Positions 17,320-26,558 are shown, counted from the stretch's first letter. The stretch: DNA of 64,000 nt from Jannaschia aquimarina (GCF_000877395.1 NZ_JYFE01000027.1:62001-126000), one strand, 5' to 3'. Notes: generated by a model not told the origin, from the letters alone. Numbers and translations are program-made.

Positions 17320-18351
17320 ATGAAGAAGTTCCTGACGGCGGCCGTTGCCGCCTCGATGACGTATGGTGGGGCCGCGTTCGCCGACGCGCACGCGCCCGTG
17401 GTGGGCGTCAGCTGGTCCAACTTCCAAGAGGAACGCTGGAAGACCGACGAGGCCGCGATCCGGGAGGCCCTCGAAGCCGCCGGCGCCACCTACATCTCGG
17501 CCGACGCGCAATCCTCGTCGTCAAAGCAGCTTTCGGATGTCGAGAGCCTGATCGCGCAGGGCGCCGACGCGCTCATCATACTCGCGCAGGACGCACAGGC
17601 CATCGGCCCGGCGGTGGAGGCCGCCGCGAACGAGGGCATCCCCGTCGTCGGCTACGACCGCCTGATCGAGGACCCGCGCGCCTTCTACCTGACCTTCGAC
17701 AATGTCGAGGTCGGACGGATGCAGGCCCGCGCCGTGCTCGAGGCGCAGCCCGAAGGCAACTACGTCATGATCAAGGGCTCGCCCACCGATCCGAATGCCG
17801 ACTTCCTGCGTGGCGGGCAGCAGGAAGTGCTGCAGGAGGCGATCGACAGCGGCGCCATCACCATCGTCGGCGAAGCCTATACCGACGGCTGGCTGCCCGC
17901 GAACGCTCAGCGCAACATGGAGCAGATCCTGACCGCCGAGGACAACAATGTCGACGCCGTGGTCGCCTCGAATGACGGCACCGCTGGCGGCGCCGTGGCG
18001 GCACTGACCGCCCAAGGCATGGAAGGTATCCCGGTCTCGGGTCAGGATGGCGACCACGCCGCGCTGAACCGGATCGCCAAGGGCACCCAGACCGTCAGCG
18101 TCTGGAAGGACGCCCGCGACCTGGGTCGTGCCGCGGCCGAGATCGCCGTGGCCCTGGCTGGCGGAACCGAGATGGGCGATGTCGAGGGCGCGCAGTCCTG
18201 GACCAGCCCGGCCGGGACCGAGATGACCGCCATCTTCCTGGAGCCCGTGCCGATCACCGCCGACAACCTGTCGACGGTCGTCGATGCCGGCTGGATCGAC
18301 CAGGAGGCGCTCTGCCAGGGCGTCGAGAACGGCCCCGCGCCCTGCAACTGA
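17320..18351 (+). CDS. xylF: D-xylose ABC importer binding protein
   Basis: 343 residues from the ATG at 17320, with a signal peptide (MKKFLTAAVAASMTYGGAAFADA). The sugar-binding type I periplasmic fold is evident: VGVSWSNFQEERWKTDEAAI, ALIILAQDAQAIGPAVE, IPVVGYDRLI, VASNDGTAGGAVAAL, IPVSGQDGDHAALNRI. These agree with XylF. A GGGAGG site precedes the ATG. The frame extends to 17197, but the signal peptide fixes the start. A strong hairpin follows the stop. Confidence 0.9.
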   Translation: MKKFLTAAVAASMTYGGAAFADAHAPVVGVSWSNFQEERWKTDEAAIREALEAAGATYISADAQSSSSKQLSDVESLIAQGADALIILAQDAQAIGPAVEAAANEGIPVVGYDRLIEDPRAFYLTFDNVEVGRMQARAVLEAQPEGNYVMIKGSPTDPNADFLRGGQQEVLQEAIDSGAITIVGEAYTDGWLPANAQRNMEQILTAEDNNVDAVVASNDGTAGGAVAALTAQGMEGIPVSGQDGDHAALNRIAKGTQTVSVWKDARDLGRAAAEIAVALAGGTEMGDVEGAQSWTSPAGTEMTAIFLEPVPITADNLSTVVDAGWIDQEALCQGVENGPAPCN

Positions 18352-18359
18352 CGTGACCG

Positions 18360-18383
18360 GGGGCCGCCCGCGCGGGCGGCCCC
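18360..18383 (+). promoter_or_regulatory. 24-bp perfect palindrome between xylF and xylH
   Basis: Bases 18360-18383 are a perfect G/C palindrome (12-bp arms, no spacer) starting 9 bp after the xylF stop, with no T-run. Such hairpins after binding-protein genes usually stabilise the upstream mRNA, or partly attenuate transcription, so that more binding protein than permease is made. Confidence 0.65.
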
Positions 18384-18435
18384 GACACGGATCCGGCGCA
18401 TGTCGCCGGATCGCCGCCGCCGGAACGAGGCACCG

Positions 18436-19767
18436 ATGACCGACACGACCGAAACCCCCCGCGCAGGCCATGGTCCACAGGACCGGACCGGACCGCCCGG
18501 CGGGTCCCCCCGACTGACGGGCTTGCGCGCCCTGGAGGTCGACGGCCGCCTGCTGGGCATGATCGGCGCCTTCGTCGTTATCTGCCTGGCCTTCCATTTT
18601 GCCAGCGACGGCCGCTTCATCACGCCGCGCAACCTTTTCAACCTGACGATCCAGACCGCCAGCGTCGCCATCATGGCGACCGGCATGGTCTTCATCATCG
18701 TCATGCGCCACATCGACCTTTCGGTCGGATCGGTGCTGGCCACCTGCTCCGCCGTGATGGCGATGACCCAGACGGCCTGGCTGCCGGCGCTCGGGCTGGA
18801 ACTGGGGAACCCGCTCCTGGCACCGCTGGCCATCGTGACGGGTATCCTGGCGGGCGCGGCCATTGGCGCGCTACACGGCTGGCTGGTGGGGTATCTCGCC
18901 ATCCCCGCCTTCATCGTGACGCTGGGCGGCTTGCTGGTCTGGCGCAATGTCGCCTGGTACCTGACCAACGGTCAGACGATCGGACCGCTGGACCCGACCT
19001 TCATGCAGCTGGGCGGCATCCGAGGCACATTGGGCGAAACCTGGTCGTGGATCGTCGGCCTGATCGCCGTCGCGCTGGCCGTCTGGACGCTGTGGTCGGC
19101 CCGCCGAGACAAGGTAGAGCATGACTTCCCGGTCAAGCCGCTCTGGGCCGAAGGCGTCGTGGCCGCCATCGTGGCTGTGCTGATCCTCGGCTTCGTCGCC
19201 GTCATGAACGCCTACGAGATCCCGGAACGGGTACTTGCCCGCGAATTCAGGGCTCGCGGCCTGGAAATGCCCGAGGGGCTGAGCATGGGCTACGGTGTGC
19301 CCTATTCGGTGCTGCTGGTGGTGCTGGTGGCGATCGGCATGACCGTGATCGCGCGGCGGACGCGCTTCGGCCGGTATATATACGCCACCGGCGGCAACCC
19401 GGACGCCGCCGAGCTGTCGGGGATCGACATCCGGATGCTGACCGTGAAGGTCTTCGCGCTGCTGGGCGCACTATGCGCGATTTCGGCGGTGGTGGCCTCG
19501 GCGCGGCTGGCGAACCATTCCAACGACATCGGCACCCTTGACGAGTTGAGGGTGATCGCCGCCGCCGTGATCGGGGGCACCGCGCTCAAGGGCGGGGTGG
19601 GCACGATCTATGGCGCGCTCCTCGGTGCGCTGATCATGCAGTCGCTGCAATCCGGCATGGCGATGGTGGGTGTCGATGCACCGCTTCAGAACATCGTCGT
19701 GGGCGCGGTCCTCGTGCTCGCCGTGCTGATCGACATCTGGTACCGCAGGAGCCTGGGGGTAAAATGA
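18436..19767 (+). CDS. xylH: Xylose ABC importer permease
   Basis: 443 residues and about ten membrane segments in the BPD_transp_2 (AraH/RbsC/XylH) family: ATGMVFIIVMRHIDLSVGS, AIPAFIVTLGGLLVWRNVAW, YATGGNPDAAELSGID and GTALKGGVGTIYGALLGALI. The long N-terminal tail and about 440 residues are XylH-like, longer than RbsC. I start at 18436 (GAGG 6 bp upstream); the frame opens at 18400. The stop overlaps the xylG ATG. Confidence 0.9.
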   Translation: MTDTTETPRAGHGPQDRTGPPGGSPRLTGLRALEVDGRLLGMIGAFVVICLAFHFASDGRFITPRNLFNLTIQTASVAIMATGMVFIIVMRHIDLSVGSVLATCSAVMAMTQTAWLPALGLELGNPLLAPLAIVTGILAGAAIGALHGWLVGYLAIPAFIVTLGGLLVWRNVAWYLTNGQTIGPLDPTFMQLGGIRGTLGETWSWIVGLIAVALAVWTLWSARRDKVEHDFPVKPLWAEGVVAAIVAVLILGFVAVMNAYEIPERVLAREFRARGLEMPEGLSMGYGVPYSVLLVVLVAIGMTVIARRTRFGRYIYATGGNPDAAELSGIDIRMLTVKVFALLGALCAISAVVASARLANHSNDIGTLDELRVIAAAVIGGTALKGGVGTIYGALLGALIMQSLQSGMAMVGVDAPLQNIVVGAVLVLAVLIDIWYRRSLGVK

Positions 19768-20525
19768 TCGACAGATCCGGAACGCCGCTGGTCGAGCTGC
19801 GGGACATGCAGAAGTCCTTCGGCGGGATCCACGCCGTCAACCATGTCTCGATCGACCTCTATCCCGGTGAGGTGGTCGGCGTGCTGGGCCATAACGGCGC
19901 TGGCAAGTCCGTCCTGATGAAAATGCTGTCCGGCGCCCTGCCGCGCGACGGCGGCGAGATCTACGTCAACGGCGAGAAGGCGACGATCAACAGCCCCCGC
20001 GACGCGCGGCGCTACAATATCGAGACGATCTACCAGACGCTTGCCCTGGCCGATAACCTGGACGCCGCGGCGAACCTTTTCCTGGGACGGGAGCTGACGA
20101 CGCCGTTCGGGCTGGTCGACGACGCGCAGATGGAGGCGGAGACGCGCAAGATCATGGGTCGGCTCAACCCCAATTTCCGCCGCTACTCGACGCCTGTGGC
20201 CGGACTGTCGGGCGGGCAGCGGCAGTCGGTGGCCATCGCCCGTGCGGTCTATTTCAACGCCAAGATCCTCATCATGGACGAGCCGACCGCCGCGCTGGGC
20301 GTCGAGGAGACGCGGATGGTCTCCGAGCTGATCGATGAGTTGAAGAACCAGGGGATCGGCATCCTCCTGATCGACCACGATATCCATCAGGTGAAGGAAT
20401 TGTGCGACCGGGCCAGCGTCATGAAGAACGGCCAGCTCGTGGGGACCGTCGAGGTCGACAAGGTGACCGAGGACGATCTCTTGGGAATGATCATCCTCGG
20501 CAAGAATCCCGCGGTGGCGGCCTGA
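19764..20525 (+). CDS. xylG: Sugar ABC importer ATPase, single-domain XylG/FrcA type
   Basis: 253 residues with Walker A GHNGAGKSVLMKML, signature LSGGQRQSVAIARAV, Walker B ILIMDEPTAALG and H-loop LLIDHDIHQV. It has one nucleotide-binding domain, whereas the E. coli XylG/RbsA proteins are tandem duplications of about 500 residues. The Walker A Ser is followed by Val rather than the usual Thr/Ser, as in FrcA-like proteins. A 4-bp ATGA overlap couples it to xylH. Confidence 0.88.
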   Translation: MIDRSGTPLVELRDMQKSFGGIHAVNHVSIDLYPGEVVGVLGHNGAGKSVLMKMLSGALPRDGGEIYVNGEKATINSPRDARRYNIETIYQTLALADNLDAAANLFLGRELTTPFGLVDDAQMEAETRKIMGRLNPNFRRYSTPVAGLSGGQRQSVAIARAVYFNAKILIMDEPTAALGVEETRMVSELIDELKNQGIGILLIDHDIHQVKELCDRASVMKNGQLVGTVEVDKVTEDDLLGMIILGKNPAVAA

Positions 20526-20540
20526 ATGGCGGAATTCCGC

Positions 20541-20582
20541 TGTGCACCCCCTGTGCACCCCCCGTGCACCCCCTGTCTGCAC
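20541..20582 (+). repeat. Tandem GTGCACCCC repeat, 11-bp period
   Basis: GTGCAC occurs at 20542, 20553 and 20564, exactly 11 bp apart, each followed by CCCC, with a decayed fourth unit near 20575. It lies in the 237-bp gap between xylG and xylB. A 78-codon open frame across this gap is proline/arginine-rich and unconvincing. The phase of about one helix turn would place each unit on the same DNA face. Confidence 0.65.
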
Positions 20583-20762
20583 AATCGGCACCGGTCGGGT
20601 GCCCGGGGCTTCGCCCGCTTGCAGGTGGATCGGTCCACCGGAGCGATCCCGCTGAGCCTGATCGCCCCTCTGCGCACCCGCCGTCTACACAGTTGGCGCC
20701 CGGGTGGGGATCGGAAGGCGGTCGGCTCGGCGCCCGGACGGCCCTCAGGGGGATCGGGCTGA

Positions 20763-22178
20763 ATGTATCTGGGTCTCGATCTCGGCACGTCCGGCCTCAA
20801 GGCCCTGCTGATCCGGGAGGACCAGTCCGTCGTGGCCGAGGCGACCGCACCGCTGACGGTTCAGAGGCCCCATCCCGGATGGTCCGAGCAGGATCCAGAA
20901 AGCTGGATCGCCGCCTGCCGCACCGCGCTGGCCGAACTGGGCGATCTGTCCGCCGTCCGGGCGGTGGGGCTGTCGGGGCAGATGCACGGCGCCACCCTCG
21001 TCGGAGCCGATGACCGGGCGCTGCGGCCGTGCCTTTTGTGGAACGACACCCGCGCCCATGAAGAAGCGGCGGCGATGGACGATGCCGAGGCGCGGCGCGT
21101 CACAGGCAATATCGTCTTTCCCGGCTTCACCGCGCCCAAGGTCGAATGGGTCCGCCGCAACGAGCCGGACATCTTCGCCGCGACCCGGCTGGTCCTCTTG
21201 CCGAAGGACTACTTGCGCCTCTGGCTGACCGGAGAGGCCTGGAGCGACATGTCGGATGCCGCCGGGACCGCCTGGCTGGATGTCGGCGCGCGCGACTGGT
21301 CGGACGCGATGCTGGAGCGCTCGGGTCTGAGCCGCAAGCATATGCCCGCGATCACCGAAGGCAGCCGCGTCGCCGGACGTATCTCGGCCGCCTGTGCCGC
21401 CGAGACGAGTCTGCCGGAGGGTGTGCCCGTCGCCGGCGGCGGGGGCGACAATGCCGCCAGCGCCGTCGGCACCGGAGCCGTCGCGCCGGGACAGGGTTTC
21501 GTGAGCCTGGGGACGTCGGGCGTGCTGTTCGTGTCCTCGGCGTCCTACGCGCCCGCGCCGGAGACGGCGGTGCACACCTTCTGCCACGCGGTTCCAGACA
21601 CATGGCATCAGATGGCGGTCATCCTGTCGGCGACGGACAGCCTGGAATGGGCAGCCCGCCTGACGGGTCGCGGCGCGGCCGATCTGGGCAGTGTCGAGAT
21701 GGCGCCTCCGGGGCGCGCGCTGTTCCTGCCCTATCTGGGCGGAGAGCGGACGCCGCATAACGACGCCGCCGTGCGCGGCGCGGCGCTGGGATTGGAGCAT
21801 GCCACGGATGCCCAAGCGCTGGCGCGCGCGGTGATGGAAGGCGTGGCCTTCGCGTTCCGCGACGGATTGGATGCGCTGGTCGCCACGGGCACGCCGGTCG
21901 AGCGGCTGCTCGCCGTCGGCGGCGGGGCGAGATCCGACACTTGGCTGCGGATGGTGGCGACGGCGCTCGACCGGCCGCTGGAGGTGCCCGCCGAAGAGGG
22001 CTATGGCGCAGCGCTCGGCGCCTGCCGCTTGGCCATGATGGCGGACGGGCACGGGACCGAGGTGGCAGCCGCCCCCGCGATCGCCCGGACCGTCGAGCCG
22101 GAGACGTCGATGCGCGGCGCCTATGACGAGGCGACGGAGCTTTATCGGGCGGCTTACGACGCGGTGCGCCGATTTTGA
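20763..22178 (+). CDS. xylB: Xylulokinase
   Basis: 471 residues of the FGGY carbohydrate kinase family. LGLDLGTSGLKALL (phosphate 1), GLSGQMHGATLV, LLWNDTRAHEEA, the catalytic region GGGGDNAASAVGTG, SLGTSGVLFV and AVGGGARSDTWLRM (adenosine motif) match XylB. It phosphorylates D-xylulose made by xylose isomerase; the isomerase gene itself is not in this window. The gene follows xylG in the same direction after the repeat-containing gap, and a perfect hairpin terminator follows. Confidence 0.92.
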   Translation: MYLGLDLGTSGLKALLIREDQSVVAEATAPLTVQRPHPGWSEQDPESWIAACRTALAELGDLSAVRAVGLSGQMHGATLVGADDRALRPCLLWNDTRAHEEAAAMDDAEARRVTGNIVFPGFTAPKVEWVRRNEPDIFAATRLVLLPKDYLRLWLTGEAWSDMSDAAGTAWLDVGARDWSDAMLERSGLSRKHMPAITEGSRVAGRISAACAAETSLPEGVPVAGGGGDNAASAVGTGAVAPGQGFVSLGTSGVLFVSSASYAPAPETAVHTFCHAVPDTWHQMAVILSATDSLEWAARLTGRGAADLGSVEMAPPGRALFLPYLGGERTPHNDAAVRGAALGLEHATDAQALARAVMEGVAFAFRDGLDALVATGTPVERLLAVGGGARSDTWLRMVATALDRPLEVPAEEGYGAALGACRLAMMADGHGTEVAAAPAIARTVEPETSMRGAYDEATELYRAAYDAVRRF

Positions 22179-22184
22179 GCGGGA

Positions 22185-22210
22185 GATCGGACCGCTGACG
22201 CGGTCCGATC
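22185..22210 (+). terminator. Hairpin terminator after xylB
   Basis: GATCGGACCG (22185-22194) and CGGTCCGATC (22201-22210) form a perfect 10-bp stem with a 6-bp loop, 6 bp after the xylB stop. The GATCGGA core is shared with the hairpin after otnI, and both are followed by the intergenic repeat. Confidence 0.7.
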
Positions 22211-22212
22211 CG

Positions 22213-22262
22213 GTGGGGGCTCTGCCCCCACACCCCCGGGATATTTGAAAAGCGAAGAAGGA
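22213..22262 (+). repeat. Intergenic hairpin repeat, copy 2
   Basis: GTGGGGGC-TCT-GCCCCCAC (22213-22231) is followed by ACCCCCGGGATATTTGAAAAGCGAAGAAGG, nearly the same as copy 1 at 1196-1243. Confidence 0.8.
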
Positions 22263-22555
22263 CGGGCGCGGGTCGGGATCGGAGCCCCCGATCCCGAAGT
22301 GACGGCTCCATAGAGAGATGTTCTGGCGCCGGATAGGTCCGCGGGGCGAGCGGGTCTCGTTACAGCGCAGGTGACACCCTTGCGCAGAGGGTTCACCGGA
22401 ACGGGAGTGCGTCGGTTGGCGTCGTCCAAGAGGCTGACCCCGAGAAGACGGGTCCGGTGCATTCCCATGCTGCAGGAACCGTCCCCGAGCCGACGAAGGC
22501 GACCTGCGGCAGGCGGTCGCTTTCTTCGGCGTGGGTGCGGCCTAGCTACCACCTC
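22263..22555. other. Intergenic stretch without a recognisable gene
   Basis: After the repeat, 293 bp lead up to the start of the membrane methyltransferase. I see no convincing open frame, tRNA or riboswitch. The upstream extension of the next frame to 22457 lacks sense as protein. A promoter for 22556 is expected here, but no clear -35/-10 pair stands out. Confidence 0.5.
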
Positions 22556-23314
22556 ATGTTGGATCGCCGCCGCATCGCCATCGCGCTCCTCTGGGGGGCC
22601 GCTTGCCACGCTGCGTTCGCGCTGGGCGCGGGGCTCATGGTCTATCACCTTTTCTTCGGCCTCACGCAAAGCTGGGGCGCCGTGCCATGGCCATGGGCGG
22701 CGGGGGCAAACCTGCTGTTGGTGCTGCAATTCCCCGTGGCGCATTCGCTGCTGCTGACGGGGCGCGGGCGCAGGATCCTGGCGATGATCGGCCCGGACGA
22801 GAGGCTGGCGACAACCGTCTACGCGCTGATCGCATCGCTTCAGCTTGCGATCCTTTTCGCATTCTGGACGCCGAGCGGGATCGTCCTCTGGAGGGCCGAA
22901 GACGCCCTGTTCTGGGTCATGTGCGCGGCCTATGCCGGGGCGTGGCTCTACCTGATGCTGGCGATCTGGCAGGGCGGTCCGCAATTGCAGTCGGGGATGC
23001 TGGGCTGGTTCGCCATGCTGCGCGGACGCAAGCCGCGATTTCTCGACATGCCGACCCATGGCCTGTACCGGCTGACCCGGCAGCCGATCTATCTGGGCTT
23101 TGCCCTGACGCTCTGGACGATGCCGGTCTGGACGCCGGACCAACTGGTCCTGGCGCTGCTCTGGACGGCTTATTGCGTTCTCGCGCCGCGCCTGAAGGAG
23201 CGGCGATTCCTCAAGATCTACGGTGACCGGTTCCGCGCGTACCAGGCGCGCGTCCCTTACTGGTTGCCGCTTCCCCGAAAGGCCCCCGACGATGCCCGAA
23301 CGCCAGCGGAATGA
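22556..23314 (+). CDS. Membrane methyltransferase of the ICMT/NnrU-like family
   Basis: 252 residues with five or six hydrophobic helices. The C-terminal GLYRLTRQPIYLGFALTLW followed by EERRFLKIYGDRFRAYQ-like sequence (RLKERRFLKIYGDRFRAYQ) is the S-adenosylmethionine-binding end of isoprenylcysteine methyltransferase-like proteins. The layout also resembles methanethiol S-methyltransferase MddA. The start ATG 22556 begins the first membrane helix; the longer frame to 22457 is not protein-like. Substrate unknown. It overlaps the next methyltransferase gene by 23 bp. Confidence 0.75.
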   Translation: MLDRRRIAIALLWGAACHAAFALGAGLMVYHLFFGLTQSWGAVPWPWAAGANLLLVLQFPVAHSLLLTGRGRRILAMIGPDERLATTVYALIASLQLAILFAFWTPSGIVLWRAEDALFWVMCAAYAGAWLYLMLAIWQGGPQLQSGMLGWFAMLRGRKPRFLDMPTHGLYRLTRQPIYLGFALTLWTMPVWTPDQLVLALLWTAYCVLAPRLKERRFLKIYGDRFRAYQARVPYWLPLPRKAPDDARTPAE

Positions 23315-23999
23315 CCTGAGCATCTATGACGACGTGGCCGAGAAGTGGTGGTCCGACGACATCCGCTGGGTCCGGACGCTCAAGAACATGGTGCCGGGGC
23401 GTCTGTCCTGGTTCGACCGGTTCATCGACTGGGATGGCAAGGCGGTGCTGGATCTGGGCTGTGCCGGCGGGTTCCTGGCCGAGGCGCTAGACGAGCGCGG
23501 CGCGCGCGTGACCGGAATCGACCCCGCCGAAGAGGCGATCCGGGCTGCCCGGACCCATGCCGATCAGGAGGGACGCGACATCCACTACGATGTCGGCTTC
23601 GGCGAGAGTCTCCCCTATGTGGACGCGAGCTTCGACGCGGTCGCCTGCGTGGACGTGCTCGAGCACGTGAACGACCTGTATCAGGTCCTGCGCGAGGTGG
23701 CGCGGGTGCTGAAACCGGGCGGGGTGTTTCTCTATGACACCATCAACCGCAATCCGGTGTCGCGGCTCGCGGTGATCACGATGGCCGAGGACGTGCTGCG
23801 CCTGTTGCCGAAGGGGACGCACGATCCCGCGATGTTTATCACCCCGGCCGAGTTGCGCGCGGGTCTCGAGGCGGCCGGGCTGAAACCTGGTGAGGAGACG
23901 GGGCTGGGGCCGCGCGGTGTCAACCGGCGAGGCGATCCGGTCTTCGGCCGCCTGCCGTCGAAGGCGATCATCTACATGGGCGTGGCACGCAAGCCCTGA
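23292..23999 (+). CDS. UbiG-like S-adenosylmethionine-dependent methyltransferase
   Basis: 235 residues of a soluble class I methyltransferase. VLDLGCAGGFLAEALDERGARVTGID is motif I (SAM binding), CVDVLEHVNDLYQVLREVARVLKPGG is motif II/III, and the C-terminal HDPAMFITPAEL is as in UbiG. The N-terminal DDVAEKWWSDD resembles the UbiG start. It may act on ubiquinone precursors, but the overlap with a membrane methyltransferase gene suggests a paired function instead, so I leave the symbol empty. Confidence 0.75.
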   Translation: MPERQRNDLSIYDDVAEKWWSDDIRWVRTLKNMVPGRLSWFDRFIDWDGKAVLDLGCAGGFLAEALDERGARVTGIDPAEEAIRAARTHADQEGRDIHYDVGFGESLPYVDASFDAVACVDVLEHVNDLYQVLREVARVLKPGGVFLYDTINRNPVSRLAVITMAEDVLRLLPKGTHDPAMFITPAELRAGLEAAGLKPGEETGLGPRGVNRRGDPVFGRLPSKAIIYMGVARKP

Positions 24000-24060
24000 G
24001 GCGGCATCTCGCGCGCCGGGGGTCTGTGGTTTCTGCGGCAGGACGAAGAACCGACTTCTC

Positions 24061-24113
24061 CCTCATCCTGCTTCAAATGTCCCGGGGAGCGCGAGGGGCT
24101 GGCCCCTCGCTTG
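24061..24113 (-). repeat. Intergenic hairpin repeat, copy 3 (inverted, diverged)
   Basis: On the minus strand it reads GGGGC-hairpin, then CCCGGGACATTTGAAGCAGGATGAGG. CGAGGGGC (24093-24100) pairs with GCCCCTCG (24103-24110). It lies between the convergent ubiG-like gene and the flavoprotein gene, where it could act as a bidirectional terminator. Confidence 0.7.
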
Positions 24114-24122
24114 CGCCACGCG

Positions 24123-25292
24123 TCAGATGACCGCCAGTTCGGCGAAAGGCTCCGCACGGGCCACGCGGGCGGGGCAGAACGGCGTGAGGTCGAGCGAGAC
24201 GTACCGGCCATGGACGATCCATTCGGCGAGGCCGCGTCCGATGCCGGCGGCGTGTTGCAGGCCGTGGCCCGAGAAGCCGTTCATCATCACGAAGCCTTCG
24301 GGGCCCACGGGACCCAGCAGCGCGTTCGCGTCCAGGGTGTTCAGATCGTAATGTCCGACCCAGCTCTGCCGGACGCGAATGTTCTCGAAGGCGGGGATGC
24401 GGGTGGCGATGAGGGGCCAGACGCGATCCTCCCAGATCTCCCAATCGCCGGAGAAATCGTCAGGGTCGACGGCCGGGTCGGGGTCGGGCGTGGCGCCCGC
24501 CATGTACCAAGGGCCATCCGTGCGGACATGGACACCCGACGGGTCGATGGTCAGCGGCAAGTCGCGGTCGAGGGGGTGGGCGGCTTCGAACACCCAGGTG
24601 TAGCGCTTGCGGGGCTCGACCGGCATCGCGACGCCCGCCAGCGCGGCCACCTGCGCGCCGCGCGTTCCGGCGGCGTTGACCACGATGTCGGCGGGCAGGC
24701 GGGTGCCGTCGGACAGGGTGACGCCGTGGACGCGGCCTTCGGAGGCGTCGATCGCAATGACTTCTCCGGGCAGGAACGTCACCCCCCGCTCGCGGGCGAG
24801 GCGGCGCCACCATTCGAACATGGTGGTTCCGTCAAAGTAGCCTTCGTCCCGCGCTCCGTGAGAGCCGAGGATCACGCCGTCGAGGTCGTAGAACGGGTAC
24901 TCCGCGGCGATGGCGGCGGGCTCCATCAGGCGGGTGGCGGCGCCAGCCTCGGTCTGGACTGCCAAGGCGGCACACAGACGGTCGGCCTGGGCATCGGTGC
25001 CCGCGAGGTAGAGATATCCGAACTCGTGCAGTTGGATCGGAGGCACGCGGTCGTCGCCCAATCGCGTGGGGAAGGCGCGCAGGAACTCGACGCCGAACCG
25101 GCTGAGCGCGACGTTCAGCGGGTTTCCGAACTGCATGCGGATGCAGGAATTGGTGAAGGCGGTGCCGCAGGCGGCGTAGGTGGGGTCACGCTCGACCACG
25201 GTGATGCGCTGCGGCGGATGGCCCAACTCGGTCAGCCACCAGGCGAGGCTGGAGCCCATGATCGCCCCGCCGACGATGATGACGTCCGTCAT
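24123..25292 (-). CDS. DAO-family FAD-dependent oxidoreductase (sarcosine oxidase/DadA-like)
   Basis: 389 residues. VIIVGGAIMGSSLAWWLTE is the FAD-binding Rossmann motif. INTNSCIRMQFGNP-like sequence (FTNSCIRMQFG), ADIVVNAAGTRGAQVA and GFVMMNGFSGHGLQHAAGIG are family landmarks of D-amino-acid/sarcosine/glycine oxidases. The ATG at 25292 has GGAGG 8 bp upstream. It is a single gene with no visible partner, so the substrate amine or amino acid is not known. Confidence 0.85.
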   Translation of the reverse strand: MTDVIIVGGAIMGSSLAWWLTELGHPPQRITVVERDPTYAACGTAFTNSCIRMQFGNPLNVALSRFGVEFLRAFPTRLGDDRVPPIQLHEFGYLYLAGTDAQADRLCAALAVQTEAGAATRLMEPAAIAAEYPFYDLDGVILGSHGARDEGYFDGTTMFEWWRRLARERGVTFLPGEVIAIDASEGRVHGVTLSDGTRLPADIVVNAAGTRGAQVAALAGVAMPVEPRKRYTWVFEAAHPLDRDLPLTIDPSGVHVRTDGPWYMAGATPDPDPAVDPDDFSGDWEIWEDRVWPLIATRIPAFENIRVRQSWVGHYDLNTLDANALLGPVGPEGFVMMNGFSGHGLQHAAGIGRGLAEWIVHGRYVSLDLTPFCPARVARAEPFAELAVI

Positions 25293-26009
25293 GTCCGCAC
25301 CTCCGGCCGTCACAGTCGCGCCTCCGGGGCGTTACCGCAAGCGGAGGAGGGTACGGCAGGGCATCGGACCGAGAGTCAGCGCAGAACGGACCCAAAACGT
25401 GAAAGCGGCGCCCGATGGCGTGTCGCCGTTTGCATTTCATGGAGCAGGCAAGCGTCGGCGCAGCTCTGACCGCGATGACTGCTTCGAGCCCGGTTTGACT
25501 GACGCTGGATTCGGCATGAATGACGGCCCCGACGGCACAGGTCGCCGATGCATCGTGTCTGATCTGGATGAAGACCTGCCCGCCGAAGCGTTCCAGAAAC
25601 GGGCGAGGACACTACCGCATCGCACACATCGGTCCACTTAGCGGCCCACCTCGCTTGCTCTTGCCCGGTTGCGGATCGAGATTCTCACGACTGATCCCGC
25701 CGCTACGACGGCGACACGGACCATGAGCGGGACGATCCCGTCTCGACAACGAGCGATCCGACCGCGCTGGTTCTGCACCTGTTCGACCCGGGCTTTGCAC
25801 CCACAGCTTCCTTTGTGGCAAAGCGCCAGCCCGACGATCCTGCGAGGCCGCACGACCCGCGCCCGCTCGACGGACAATGGCGGGGCCATCGCGACTGCCC
25901 GATGGATGGCATCGTCTCCGACGTCTCATTACGCGAGGTGGGCGGGTCGGCAGAGGCGGAGAGCCCGTGCAGGTCTGAGCGTCGGGTGGTTCGGCCCTGC
26001 CTTCGAGGA
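25293..26009. other. Gene-poor, probably decayed region
   Basis: About 700 bp contain only short overlapping frames with no recognisable domain. A plus-strand frame open from 25695 to 26054 has coding-like third-position G/C but no ATG (first start a GTG at 25815), and its end overlaps the neighbouring gene. A minus-strand frame near 25480-25610 also reads like eroded coding sequence. I treat the area as gene remnants. Confidence 0.45.
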
Positions 26010-26531
26010 TCAAGACATCGTGGTCGCACCGGCGTCCGCAACCAACTTGCGTAGCCGTTCCGCGCTGCGAGGCTCCAGATCGCGCAGATTGCTTTGTGCC
26101 TCGCACCATGCTTCCAACCGCGCCATCGCCTCGTCCGTCTTGCCGAGGTGGGCCTCGAGGAATATGCGGGCGAGGTCGACCTGTCCGTAGTCTATCCATA
26201 CGCGCTTCTTGTTGGGACCGAATTGGCGACCCGCGCGGTCGAGGAACGCCAGAGCCGTCTCGGCGTCGACAACGTCGGCAAGATAGATTTCAGACATGCG
26301 CACGGCACGAGGCACGACGAAAGCGACGTCCTGTGCAAACAACTCCAGAGGTTGAAGAACATTCAACCCCATCCACGATATAGACGTCATTATGGAGTTC
26401 TCGGCAAAGACGCTTTTGGCCGTTCGATGCCATGCGATGTTCCCGCGGTAGTCGATGTGCGGCACGAACTCGAGCGACACCCCGAATTTGATCGTGTATG
26501 TCACCCCTTTCCAGGCCGCGATCGTGATCAC
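26010..26531 (-). CDS. Hypothetical protein (173 aa), DUF4304-like start possible
   Basis: The N-terminal half (TYTIKFGVSLEFVPHID followed by IAWHRTAKS) resembles the core of DUF4304-type proteins, of unknown function. The C-terminal half is helical (TALAFLDRAGRQFGPNK ... LEAHLGKTDEAMARLEAWC) and contains a TPR-like helix pair. The start is a GTG at 26531 with a weak ribosome site. An upstream ATG in another frame overlaps it (ATGTGA), so coupling with the upstream gene is likely. It may form a pair with the 101-residue gene 27 bp upstream. Confidence 0.55.
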   Translation of the reverse strand: MITIAAWKGVTYTIKFGVSLEFVPHIDYRGNIAWHRTAKSVFAENSIMTSISWMGLNVLQPLELFAQDVAFVVPRAVRMSEIYLADVVDAETALAFLDRAGRQFGPNKKRVWIDYGQVDLARIFLEAHLGKTDEAMARLEAWCEAQSNLRDLEPRSAERLRKLVADAGATTMS

Positions 26532-26558
26532 ATGGCGGATCCCGTTGCCCGCGTCGCG

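Noticed and set aside
20526..20762. 78-codon frame between xylG and xylB
   Set aside because: It runs through the GTGCACCCC repeats and is Pro/Arg-rich, without a ribosome-binding site.
25180..25641. Plus-strand frame over the start of the flavoprotein gene
   Set aside because: Half is antisense to a clear gene and the remainder has no recognisable domain; kept only as possible decay.
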